A model generated the notes under the pieces. The model was not told where the DNA came from. It saw only the letters and a list, made by a program, of their open reading frames with translations, and did no database searches. Both the position numbers and the translations under genes were made by a program. DNA of 34,120 nt from an uncultured Collinsella sp. (GTDB taxonomy: Bacteria > Actinomycetota > Coriobacteriia > Coriobacteriales > Coriobacteriaceae): NCBI GenBank assembly GCA_958354105.1, contig CATWVA010000020.1, forward strand, positions 1 to 34,120, read 5' to 3'. Shown in pieces: positions 1 to 7,506 of this stretch (the first letter of the stretch is position 1; every line of letters starts with the position of its first letter).

Positions 1-18
1 CTTCATAAGGTAACCACC

Positions 19-56
19 TTTACCTACCGTTTACCGCCGGTTTTAGCACGTTTACC
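19..56 (+). repeat. Three phased TTTACC direct repeats upstream of ppdK
   Basis: TTTACC occurs at 19-24, 30-35 and 51-56, so copies begin 11 and 21 bp apart, about one and two helical turns. The bases before each copy are also similar (ACC, ACCG, CACG). Such phasing is what a protein binding one DNA face would need. An operator for ppdK or for a gene to the left is inference; no regulator is identified. Confidence 0.35.
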
Positions 57-97
57 AAACCGCGCACCCTCTGCTCAAGCCTGTCCAAAACCCGCCG

Positions 98-103
98 TAT
101 AGT
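98..103 (+). promoter_or_regulatory. Possible -10 box for ppdK
   Basis: TATAGT at 98-103 is a good -10 hexamer, but no convincing -35 lies 16-18 bp upstream. It would give a leader of about 70 nt. It sits inside a possible stem, CCCGCCG at 91-97 with CGGCGGG at 122-128. This is a weak call. Confidence 0.25.
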
Positions 104-178
104 TCCCTCACGGCCCGCATCCGGCGGGTCGATTCGTTACCACGGTCGTGCGCGTAAGCGCATGGAAGGGGAAGTATC

Positions 179-2929
179 GTGAGCGATTGCAAGAGGGTTT
201 ACCGTTTTGGAACCGACGCCCAGGGCACCTGTGTCACCGAGGGTGACAAGTCCATGAACTTCGTGCTTGGCGGCAAAGGCGCAAACCTTGCCGAGATGAG
301 CCGCATCGGCCTGCCGGTTCCCGGTGGTTTTACTATTACTTGCCAGACCTGTGTCGAGTATTCCGGTGCCGGTAACGTCTGGCCCGAGGGCGCACTCGAT
401 GAGATCGTTGCCGCCGAGGCCGACCTCGAGGCCCGCTGCGGCAAGAAGCTCGGCGACGCCTCCGACCCGCTGCTCGTGTCGGTTCGCTCGGGCGCTCCGT
501 TCTCTATGCCCGGCATGATGGACACGGTCCTCAACCTGGGCCTCAACGACGATTCCGTTCAGGGCCTTATCGCCCAGACGCAAAACCCGCGCTTTGCCTG
601 GGATAGCTACCGCCGGTTTATCCAGATGTTCTCCAACGTCGTCATGGGCGTCGATGCCGATCTGTTCGAGAACGCCCTGACCCAGGCGCGTCTGGTCGCC
701 GGCGTCCGCGTCGATTCCGAGCTTTCGGCCGAGGACCTGCAGGAGCTCGTCGAGACTTTCAAGGGCATCTTCTCCGACAACGTCGAGGCCGCCCTGTACC
801 CCGAGCTCGAGGTCGCCGACGGCAAGCCCGTCTTCCCGCACGATCCGGAGCTCCAGCTGCGCCTTGCTATCCAGGCCGTCTTTGGCAGCTGGATGAACGA
901 GCGCGCCTGCATCTACCGCAAGCAGCATGGCATTTCCGACGAGCTCGGCACCGCCGTCAACGTCCAGGCCATGGCCTTTGGCAACAAGGGGGAGACCTCT
1001 GCGACCGGCGTCGCCTTTACGCGCAACCCGGCCGACGGCACTAAGGAGTTCTACGGGGACTTTCTGGTGAACGCCCAGGGCGAGGACGTTGTCGCCGGCA
1101 TCCGCAACACCGAGCCCATCGCCGACCTCAAGACTACCCCGGGCCTCGAGTCTGCAGGTGAGGAGCTCGAGCGCGTGTTCCTGACGCTCGAGGATCACTA
1201 TCGCGATATGTGCGATATCGAGTTCACCATCGAGCAGGGCAAGCTCTGGATGCTCCAGACCCGCGTGGGCAAGCGCACCGCCACCGCCGCCCTGCGCATC
1301 GCTATCGAGATGGTCGAGGAGGGCCTCATCACCCGCGAGGAGGCCGTGAGCCGCATCGACCCCGCACAGCTCGACCAGCTCCTGCACCCGCAGTTCGACG
1401 CCTCCAAGAAGTACGAGGCACTCGCTACCGGTCTTAACGCCAGCCCCGGTGCCGCCGTGGGCGAGGTCGTGTTCTCGAGTGATGACGCCGTCGCGCGTTC
1501 CGCCGAGGGGCATAAAGTCATTTTGGTTCGCTGGGAGACCAACCCCGACGACCTGAAGGGCATGGTCGCCGCCGAGGGCATTCTGACCAGCCATGGTGGC
1601 AAGACGAGCCACGCCGCCGTTATCGCCCGCGGCATGGGTACCCCCTGCGTCTGCGGTGTCGAGCGCTTCCACATCGATGCCGCCGAGAAGGTTGTACGCA
1701 TCGAGGGCAGCGACCGCGTGCTGCATGAGGGCGATGTCATCTCCATCGACGGCACCCAGGGCATCGTCGTCGATGGCGCCGTCGATCTGGTTTCGGCTGA
1801 GCTCACCGGCGACCTGGACACCATCCTGTCCTGGGCCGACGAGATCCGTCTGGACGAGACCGACGGTCACGCCAACCATGTACGCGTCAACGCCGACAAC
1901 CCCGAGGATGCCGCGCTCGCGCTCGAGTTTGGCGCCGAGGCCATCGGTCTGTGCCGCACCGAGCACATGTTCCTGGGCGACCGCAAGAACATCATCCAGA
2001 GCTTTATCCTGTCCGACGATGAGGCCGTGAAGCAGCAGGCCCTGGACGATCTGCTCAAGGTTCAGACCGAGGACTTCCTGGCGATGTTCAAGACCATGTC
2101 CGGTCGCGACGTGGTCGTTCGCCTGCTCGATCCGCCGCTGCATGAGTTCCTGGATAATCCTCGCGAGCTCGAGGTCGCCATCACCAAGAAGGAAGCCGCT
2201 GGCGCCAGCGAGGAAGAGCTTGCCACTCTGCGCGCCCGCCTGCGTCGTATCGACGGCATGGTCGAGTCCAACCCGATGCTCGGCCTACGCGGCGTGCGTC
2301 TGTCCGTCGTCTTTAGCGATCTGCCGCTCATGCAGGTTCGCGCCGTCGCCACGGCTGCCGCTCGCCTCATCAAGGAGGGCTTCGATCCGCGTCCCGAGAT
2401 CATGGTTCCGCTCGTCTCCATCACGGCCGAGCATGTCCAGACCCGCGAGGTCATTGAACGCGTCATCTCCGAGGTTTCCGCCGAAGAGGGCGTCGAGCTC
2501 AACATTCCCGTGGGTACTATGCTCGAGTTGCCGCGCGCCTGTATGGTCGCCGACGAGATCGCCCGGCACGCAGACTTCTTCTGCTTTGGCACCAACGACC
2601 TCACCCAGACGACCTTCGGTTTCTCGCGTGATGACGCCGAGGCTAAGTTCATCCCGCTGTACATGCATAAGAAGATCTTGAAGGACAATCCCTTCGAGAC
2701 CATCGACACGGCAGTACTCGAACTGGTGCGCATGGCTGTCGAGAAGGGCCGCGCCACCAACCCCGACATGCACTTTGGCGTGTGCGGCGAGCACGGCGGC
2801 GACCCCAAGTCCATCAAGGGCCTGTTTAACGTGGCCGACGTGGACTACGTGTCCTGCTCGCCCTACCGCGTGCCCCTCGCACGCCTGGCTGCCGCTCAGG
2901 CCAAGCTCGAGGCCAAGCGTTCCGCCTAA
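179..2929 (+). CDS. ppdK: Pyruvate, phosphate dikinase
   Basis: Interconverts pyruvate, ATP and phosphate with phosphoenolpyruvate, AMP and diphosphate in the cytoplasm. In fermenting anaerobes it often serves as a diphosphate-linked glycolytic step. The 916-residue product has the full family layout: an N-terminal ATP-grasp domain beginning GGKGANLAEM, a central swivelling phosphohistidine domain and a C-terminal PEP/pyruvate barrel. The phospho-carrier motif GGKTSHAAVIARG is at about 473-485, with the histidine at about 478. The C-terminal VCGEHGGDP motif holds the active-site cysteine at about 869. The start is GTG, preceded by a GGAAGGGGAAG ribosome site at about 164-174. The gene stands alone: a hairpin follows and the next gene has its own promoter. 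Family assignment is secure; the physiological direction cannot be read from sequence. Confidence 0.97.
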   Translation: MSDCKRVYRFGTDAQGTCVTEGDKSMNFVLGGKGANLAEMSRIGLPVPGGFTITCQTCVEYSGAGNVWPEGALDEIVAAEADLEARCGKKLGDASDPLLVSVRSGAPFSMPGMMDTVLNLGLNDDSVQGLIAQTQNPRFAWDSYRRFIQMFSNVVMGVDADLFENALTQARLVAGVRVDSELSAEDLQELVETFKGIFSDNVEAALYPELEVADGKPVFPHDPELQLRLAIQAVFGSWMNERACIYRKQHGISDELGTAVNVQAMAFGNKGETSATGVAFTRNPADGTKEFYGDFLVNAQGEDVVAGIRNTEPIADLKTTPGLESAGEELERVFLTLEDHYRDMCDIEFTIEQGKLWMLQTRVGKRTATAALRIAIEMVEEGLITREEAVSRIDPAQLDQLLHPQFDASKKYEALATGLNASPGAAVGEVVFSSDDAVARSAEGHKVILVRWETNPDDLKGMVAAEGILTSHGGKTSHAAVIARGMGTPCVCGVERFHIDAAEKVVRIEGSDRVLHEGDVISIDGTQGIVVDGAVDLVSAELTGDLDTILSWADEIRLDETDGHANHVRVNADNPEDAALALEFGAEAIGLCRTEHMFLGDRKNIIQSFILSDDEAVKQQALDDLLKVQTEDFLAMFKTMSGRDVVVRLLDPPLHEFLDNPRELEVAITKKEAAGASEEELATLRARLRRIDGMVESNPMLGLRGVRLSVVFSDLPLMQVRAVATAAARLIKEGFDPRPEIMVPLVSITAEHVQTREVIERVISEVSAEEGVELNIPVGTMLELPRACMVADEIARHADFFCFGTNDLTQTTFGFSRDDAEAKFIPLYMHKKILKDNPFETIDTAVLELVRMAVEKGRATNPDMHFGVCGEHGGDPKSIKGLFNVADVDYVSCSPYRVPLARLAAAQAKLEAKRSA

Positions 2930-2967
2930 CGTTTTGGGTTTAGACGCCTAGCGTAGCCCCCTTCATG

Positions 2968-2995
2968 CCGCCCGTCTCATTTGTGAGACGGGCGG
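2968..2995 (+). terminator. Hairpin terminator after ppdK
   Basis: A perfect 12-bp stem (2968-2979 with 2984-2995) closes a 4-nt loop 39 bases past the ppdK stop. The T-tract is interrupted (TTATCATG, then GTTTTGTCTTTTTG), so it is a strong hairpin but not a textbook intrinsic terminator. Confidence 0.7.
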
Positions 2996-3041
2996 TTATC
3001 ATGTTCGGGTTTTGTCTTTTTGTCTGCGTAAAAAATTGTTC

Positions 3042-3069
3042 TTGCAGCAGAAACCCGCGCGTGTATACT
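3042..3069 (+). promoter_or_regulatory. Promoter for rplS
   Basis: TTGCAG at 3042-3047 and TATACT at 3064-3069 are separated by 16 bp, a good match to the housekeeping sigma consensus. It predicts a leader of about 60 nt before rplS. Confidence 0.65.
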
Positions 3070-3090
3070 CGAATACGTTTGTTCAACTAC

Positions 3091-3114
3091 GTGCCGGCCA
3101 AGGTGGTACGGCAC
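3091..3114 (+). promoter_or_regulatory. rplS leader hairpin
   Basis: GTGCCG at 3091-3096 pairs with CGGCAC at 3109-3114, and an inner CCA/TGG extends the stem. It fills the short leader between the promoter and the L19 ribosome site. Ribosomal protein leaders, including L19 leaders, are known in Firmicutes; a similar autoregulatory role here is inference. Confidence 0.4.
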
Positions 3115-3138
3115 CTCTAGAAGAGTAAGGAATTGCAC

Positions 3139-3480
3139 ATGGATTACATCCGCGCAATCGAGCGTCAGCAGATCCGCGAGGACATTCCTCAGGTTCGCGT
3201 CGCCGACAACGTCAAGGTTCACTACCGCATTAAGGAAGGCGACCGCGAGCGCATCCAGGTCTTCCAGGGCGACGTCATCCGCATGGCCGGCGCCGGTGCC
3301 CGCGAGACCTTCACCGTCCGCAAGATGTCCTTCGGTGTCGGTGTTGAGCGTACCTTCCCGCTTCACAGCCCCAAGATCGCCAAGCTCGAGGTCGTTCGTC
3401 ATGGTCGCGTCCGTCGCGCCAAGCTGTACTACCTCCGCGACAAGGTGGGCAAGGCTGCTCGCATCCCCGAGAAGCGCTAA
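3139..3480 (+). CDS. rplS: Large subunit ribosomal protein L19
   Basis: L19 lies at the interface of the two ribosomal subunits. The 113-residue product shows the conserved patterns DYIRAIE, IPQVRVADNVKVHYRIKEG, FQGDVI and FTVRKMSFGVGVERTFPLHSP. The last part is the hallmark VGVERTFPLHSP segment. ATG at 3139 is chosen over an in-frame TTG two codons upstream because the AGAGTAAGG ribosome site sits 8-9 bases before the ATG and because L19 proteins start close to this point. It has its own promoter, leader hairpin and terminator. Linkage of rplS with rnhB is common in Gram-positive bacteria. Confidence 0.97.
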   Translation: MDYIRAIERQQIREDIPQVRVADNVKVHYRIKEGDRERIQVFQGDVIRMAGAGARETFTVRKMSFGVGVERTFPLHSPKIAKLEVVRHGRVRRAKLYYLRDKVGKAARIPEKR

Positions 3481-3514
3481 GAAGATCGCAGCGTCTGTCC
3501 ACTCGTTTGGACAC

Positions 3515-3544
3515 AAGGGTCACCTTCGGGTGGCCCTTCTTTTT
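3515..3544 (+). terminator. Intrinsic terminator after rplS
   Basis: A 10-bp stem with one G-T pair (3515-3524 with 3529-3538) and a stable TTCG tetraloop is followed by CTTTTT. This is a textbook terminator 34 bases after the rplS stop. Confidence 0.9.
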
Positions 3545-3573
3545 ATCTGATTTGCATGCAAGGAGGGCCTGGT

Positions 3574-4362
3574 ATGGCCAATATGACGAGCTCGGTTTCG
3601 GCATCGCAGGTTGCCGGTGAGTTGGCGAGCGCTACGTTTGAGGAGATTCCCGCCCTCGTGGAGCATTATCGCGAGGACCCGCGCCAGCAGGTGATCAAGG
3701 CTTGCGAGCGTGCTCTTAAGCGCCATGCCAAGGAACTTGCCGAGCGCGAGCGCGTCAATGACATGTACGAGCTTATGCATGAGCTTGGCGGCGATGGAGT
3801 GGTCGTTGGTGTCGACGAGGTGGGTCGCGGATCGGTGGCCGGCCCTTTGACGGTATGCGCCGTCTGTCTTCCTATGGAGCCGCGCGTCTGGGGCATCAAT
3901 GATTCCAAAAAGCTCACGCCCGCGCGCCGCGAGTTGCTCTCGGTGAAGATTGCCGAGGTGGCGACGGCGATCGGTTTTTGCCATATCGCGCCGAAGGATA
4001 TCGATGAGATGGGCATGGCCCGTGCTATCCGTACCGCCGTCGCGGGCGCCGTGGCCGATACAGGACTCGAGCCCGACTGCGTCCTCATGGATGGCAATCC
4101 CTTGGGCGCCGTTCCTAACGAGCGCGATGTGGTGAAGGGCGATGCCAAAATTGCCTGCATCGCCGCGGCGTCTATCATGGCCAAGGTCACGCGTGACGAG
4201 ATGATGGTCGAGTACGACGCCGAGTATCCCGAGTACCATCTGGCCGAGTCGAAGGGCTATGCAAGCCCCGAGCATATCGAGGCCATTCGCAAACATGGAC
4301 TTTGTCCGCTGCACCGCGTGAGCTTTTGCGGAAACTTTCTGCAGACTGAGCGCCTTTTCTAG
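3574..4362 (+). CDS. rnhB: Ribonuclease HII
   Basis: Cleaves the RNA strand of RNA-DNA hybrids and removes single ribonucleotides from DNA. The 262-residue protein has the RNase HII core: GVDEVGRGSVAGPL (catalytic D81-E82 and GRG loop), DSKKLTPARRE, a DGN motif near 173, and the KGDAKIACIAAASIMAKVTRD and GYASPEH segments. An N-terminal extension of about 75 helical residues before the core resembles that of Bacillus RnhB rather than the short E. coli form. ATG at 3574 is chosen because AGGAGG lies 7 bases upstream; an in-frame ATG at 3556 has no such site. A strong terminator follows, so it is transcriptionally separate from the yraN run. Confidence 0.96.
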   Translation: MANMTSSVSASQVAGELASATFEEIPALVEHYREDPRQQVIKACERALKRHAKELAERERVNDMYELMHELGGDGVVVGVDEVGRGSVAGPLTVCAVCLPMEPRVWGINDSKKLTPARRELLSVKIAEVATAIGFCHIAPKDIDEMGMARAIRTAVAGAVADTGLEPDCVLMDGNPLGAVPNERDVVKGDAKIACIAAASIMAKVTRDEMMVEYDAEYPEYHLAESKGYASPEHIEAIRKHGLCPLHRVSFCGNFLQTERLF

Positions 4363-4411
4363 GTCAATTGTGGAGACAGGGACCTCTGGGGTTTTATAAA
4401 CCTGCTGGTAG

Positions 4412-4453
4412 CGGGCCGTATGCAACACCATTGCTGCGTACGGCCCGTTTTTT
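4412..4453 (+). terminator. Intrinsic terminator after rnhB
   Basis: CGGGCCGTA (4412-4420) pairs with TACGGCCCG (4439-4447), extended after one mismatch by GCA/TGC, and is followed by six T at 4448-4453. It ends 7 bases before the repeated 20-bp box. Confidence 0.93.
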
Positions 4454-4460
4454 GACGGCA

Positions 4461-4480
4461 TTTGGTCAGCTTTTGGTTTG
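4461..4480 (+). promoter_or_regulatory. Shared 20-bp box, copy 1 (upstream of yraN-comM-dprA)
   Basis: TTTGGTCAGCTTTTGGTTTG is identical to 33023-33042, upstream of comEA. It holds two TTTGGT half-sites at 4461 and 4472, 11 bp apart. It lies 71 bp before the yraN start. The exact repeat at nearly the same distance before two DNA-uptake transcription units suggests a shared activator site or alternative promoter. No protein is identified. Confidence 0.65.
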
Positions 4481-4551
4481 CTTCCGGTACTTACCCGCAT
4501 GAAAGGTGCCCTCATCATCGGGGCACTGCAGTGTGCGGGAAAGGAGACCCC

Positions 4552-5037
4552 ATGAGTGCCGCAAGCAAAAAGAGCAAGACGCAGCAGCTCAAGGAGCGTT
4601 GGGAAAACGGCGAGCTCGACTGCGGGGCGATGACGCCCGAGCTTATCAGGGGACTCAGTCCCCGCGAGCTGGGCATGCTGGGTGAGCTGATCACCATCGA
4701 CTACTTTAACGAGCGCGGCTACACCTTGCTGGAGCAGGGTTATCGTTGCACCGAGGGCGAGGCCGATCTGGTGCTGCTCGATGAGCTCGACGATGTCGTG
4801 GTGATGGCCGAGGTCAAGACCAGACGCGTCGCACTGGATTGCAACACGCGGGTCTTTCCCGAGGAGGCCGTGGACGCCCAAAAGCAACGCCGCTACCGCC
4901 GCATCGCAAGTTGCTATCTCATGGAACATTATCCGCTCAAGGCGATTCGCTTCGATGCCGTGGGTGTCACCATTCGCGGCGCGCATATCGCCGAGATCGA
5001 GCATCAGTACAACGCGTTCGATTGGCAGGTGTCGTGA
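4552..5037 (+). CDS. yraN: YraN/UPF0102 family nuclease-fold protein
   Basis: A 161-residue member of the UPF0102 family, which has a predicted PD-(D/E)XK nuclease fold. The core is visible: LGELITIDYF with a conserved glutamate, then GYRCTEGEADLVLLDE and VVMAEVKTRR, giving the E...GEADLV...EVKTR active-site signature. About 40 charged N-terminal residues precede the core. The exact biochemical role of the family is not settled; neighbours often include DNA-processing genes, as here. ATG at 4552 follows AAGGAG by 5 bases. Its stop overlaps the comM start (TGATG), so the two are probably translationally coupled. It is the first gene after the 20-bp box. Confidence 0.9.
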   Translation: MSAASKKSKTQQLKERWENGELDCGAMTPELIRGLSPRELGMLGELITIDYFNERGYTLLEQGYRCTEGEADLVLLDELDDVVVMAEVKTRRVALDCNTRVFPEEAVDAQKQRRYRRIASCYLMEHYPLKAIRFDAVGVTIRGAHIAEIEHQYNAFDWQVS

Positions 5038-6560
5038 TGGCGTTCGAGACGTTTGCCGTTCACGCGGCCTGCATCCGTGGCGTCGAGGCGATTCCCGTCA
5101 CGGTCGAGGTCTCGCTTGCCGGCGGCGTTCCGGGCATTCAGATGCTCGGCATTCCGAGTATGGAGGTGATGGAGTCACGCGGTCGTATTCGCTGCGCGAT
5201 GCGCTCCGCCGGGTTCGAAATCCCGCGCTCGGGCATTACGGTCAATCTGGCGCCCGGCGATATTCGCAAGACCGGTAGCGGCTTTGATCTGCCCATCGCC
5301 ATCGCGGTGTTGGCGGCCGATGGCCAGATTCCTCGCGATAACCTCGATCGTTGTCTTATTGCTGGTGAGCTTGGCTTGGACGGTACGGTGCTTCCTGTCA
5401 AGGGCGAGGTGGCGTTTCAGCTGCTGGCGCGTGATATGGGGCTGTCCTTTATCGCCGGCAGGTCCGACCAGCATGTGCCGCTTGCGGGCGTGGATTGCGG
5501 CTTTATCGATCATTTGTCTCAGCTTGCTCATGGTATGGGCGATGCCGCGCGGCACTACTTGGATTCTGAGGGCGTCGAGGCGACCTTTGAGCCCGAGCTC
5601 GACTATGCCGACGTACTGGGGCAGGAAGTCGCTAAACGTGGCATGGCGCTGGCGGCAGCGGGTGAGCTCGGTTTGCTTATGATCGGGTCCCCGGGATCGG
5701 GCAAGACGATGCTCGCCCGTCGTATGACCGGCATCCTGCCCGAGCTTTCTGTTAAGGACCAGCAGGAGGCGCTGTGCATCCATTCGGTCTTGGGTGAGAA
5801 CATCGATGGCTTATTGGCAGGTCATCGGCCGTTTCGAAGTCCCCATCACAGCATTTCAACGGCTGGCCTCATTGGCGGAGGACGCCCGGTGCATCCGGGT
5901 GAGATCAGCCTGGCTCATGGCGGCGTGCTCTTTTTGGACGAGCTTGCCGAGTTTCCCACGGGTGTGCTGCAGACGCTGCGTCAGCCCATCGAGCGCGGCT
6001 ATGTGAGGATCGTGCGTGTCGACGGGGCCTTTACCTTCCCGTCGCGCTTTCAGCTGCTGGCTGCGAGTAATCCCTGCCCCTGCGGCTTTTTGGGCGACCG
6101 TGAGGTGCCATGCCGCTGTTCGGCATCGATGGTCGAGCGCTATCGGTCTAAACTGCGCGGTCCTTTGGCCGACCGTATCGACATGATGATCGATGTGACC
6201 CGTCCCGACCCCCAAGTGATTATCGAGGGAGCGGAGGGTATGTCGTCTGCCGAGTTGCGTGACTACGTTGTGCGCGGTCGCGCCTTTCGCGCCTGGCGCG
6301 AGTCCCGTATGGACGATGCGGATGCCGAGGCCGAGGATGATGAGACGCGGTCCATTGACGGCGTCGTATCGACCTTCGAGCTCGATGATGCTGCCGAGAA
6401 ATGCGTACTCGGCCTGTCCAAACGCACACATCTCACGGGCCGCGGCATCGTGCGCTTGGTTCGCATTGCGCGTACGATCGCAGATGTCGCCGAGAGCGAG
6501 CAAGTGACGCAGGACCACGTGCTCGAGGCAGCGATGTATCAGGGAAGGAGGGACCAATGA
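5037..6560 (+). CDS. comM: YifB/ComM family AAA+ Mg-chelatase-like protein
   Basis: A 507-residue protein with three parts. An N-terminal ChlI-type domain contains VEAIPVTVEVSLAGGVPGIQMLG and GSGFDLPIAIAVL. A central AAA+ module has Walker A IGSPGSGKT at about 216-224 and Walker B LFLDELAEF near 297-305. A C-terminal Mg-chelatase domain contains LSKRTHLTGRG. NPCPCGF and RCS sit in the AAA+ module, as is usual for this family. Haemophilus and Vibrio ComM is a hexameric helicase that promotes branch migration during natural transformation. That role fits the dprA neighbour here but is inferred from the family. ATG at 5037 overlaps the yraN stop by one base, and its TGA overlaps the dprA ATG. 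Confidence 0.93.
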   Translation: MAFETFAVHAACIRGVEAIPVTVEVSLAGGVPGIQMLGIPSMEVMESRGRIRCAMRSAGFEIPRSGITVNLAPGDIRKTGSGFDLPIAIAVLAADGQIPRDNLDRCLIAGELGLDGTVLPVKGEVAFQLLARDMGLSFIAGRSDQHVPLAGVDCGFIDHLSQLAHGMGDAARHYLDSEGVEATFEPELDYADVLGQEVAKRGMALAAAGELGLLMIGSPGSGKTMLARRMTGILPELSVKDQQEALCIHSVLGENIDGLLAGHRPFRSPHHSISTAGLIGGGRPVHPGEISLAHGGVLFLDELAEFPTGVLQTLRQPIERGYVRIVRVDGAFTFPSRFQLLAASNPCPCGFLGDREVPCRCSASMVERYRSKLRGPLADRIDMMIDVTRPDPQVIIEGAEGMSSAELRDYVVRGRAFRAWRESRMDDADAEAEDDETRSIDGVVSTFELDDAAEKCVLGLSKRTHLTGRGIVRLVRIARTIADVAESEQVTQDHVLEAAMYQGRRDQ

Positions 6561-7492
6561 TGGCCGAGGGGACCTTTGAGCTGCATCCAGGTGATGCGTT
6601 GTATCCCGAGACTGTTTTGGAGCTTTCCGATGTACCCCAGACGCTCTATGTGCGCGGCAACCCCGAGGTGCTTTCGACACCCGCGCTCTCCATCATCGGC
6701 GCGCGCAAGGCCTCGCCGTATGGTCTTGCCGTGGCAGAGCTTGCGGCAAAGGTGGCGGTCGAGGCGGGAGTGACGGTAGTTTCGGGCGGCGCGGTCGGTT
6801 GTGACCAGGCCTCGGGTTGGGCTGCGGTCAACGCCGGCGGCAGGCATGTCGTGGTGTTGGGTACGGGCGCCGACGTGGTCTATCCGCGCTCGAGCGCGGG
6901 GCTCATCGCGCGCACCATCGATACGGGCGGCGCGGTCGTGTCGATCTCTCCGTGGGGCATGGGTCCGCGCAAGTTTGCCTTTCCGCGCCGCAATCGCGTG
7001 ATCGCGGCCCTGTCGCAAGCCCTCTTTGTATCCGAGGCTGGTATGCCTTCCGGGACGTTTTCTACAGCCGAGGCTGCTATGGATTTGGGGCGCGAACTTC
7101 TTGCCGTGCCGGGGTCGATCCTATCGCCCGAGTCGCGTGGCACGAATTACCTTATTGCGAACGGTGCCTGCTGCATCATCGACGAGGAATCTATCGAGAT
7201 GGCTATCTCACGCATCTACGGAACCCTGCGCTACTCGCGCCCCGATGCTCCCGGCATTGCCGACCTGGATTCAACGCAGCAGACCGTGATGCATGCGATC
7301 ATCGCCTCTCCGCTCAAGGTCGACGACATCGCGGCGCTCGTCTCGCTCGATGCTGTCGGCGTACTCAAACTCCTGGGTTCGCTTGAACTCGAGGGCCTTA
7401 TCGAGCGCATGATGGATGGAAGGTATGCGCCCTCCAAGTTTGCCCTTCACGCCCAGACGCCCTTCGGTCACAATGGAAAACGTGTCAATTAG
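6557..7492 (+). CDS. dprA: DNA-processing protein DprA
   Basis: DprA protects incoming single-stranded DNA and loads RecA on it during natural transformation. The 311-residue protein has the Rossmann-like DprA core: SIIGARKASPYG, VVSGGAVGCDQASG (about 74-87), VVLGTGADVVYP, GMGPRKFAFPRRNRVIAALS, SGTFSTAEAAMDLGRELLAVPGS, and RGTNYLIANGA. The C-terminus from about residue 235 looks like the winged-helix domain found in many DprA proteins. The N-terminal SAM-like domain is shorter than usual. The start overlaps the comM stop as ATGA. A second ATG directly follows at 6560. GGAAGGAGG at 6543-6551 serves either start, somewhat better the second. Confidence 0.95.
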   Translation: MMAEGTFELHPGDALYPETVLELSDVPQTLYVRGNPEVLSTPALSIIGARKASPYGLAVAELAAKVAVEAGVTVVSGGAVGCDQASGWAAVNAGGRHVVVLGTGADVVYPRSSAGLIARTIDTGGAVVSISPWGMGPRKFAFPRRNRVIAALSQALFVSEAGMPSGTFSTAEAAMDLGRELLAVPGSILSPESRGTNYLIANGACCIIDEESIEMAISRIYGTLRYSRPDAPGIADLDSTQQTVMHAIIASPLKVDDIAALVSLDAVGVLKLLGSLELEGLIERMMDGRYAPSKFALHAQTPFGHNGKRVN

Positions 7493-7506
7493 AAAGGTGT
7501 TTGCAG

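Noticed and set aside
137..2143. A 668-codon minus-strand frame inside ppdK
   Set aside because: Same codon-bias shadow; the + strand encodes a complete PPDK with all motifs.
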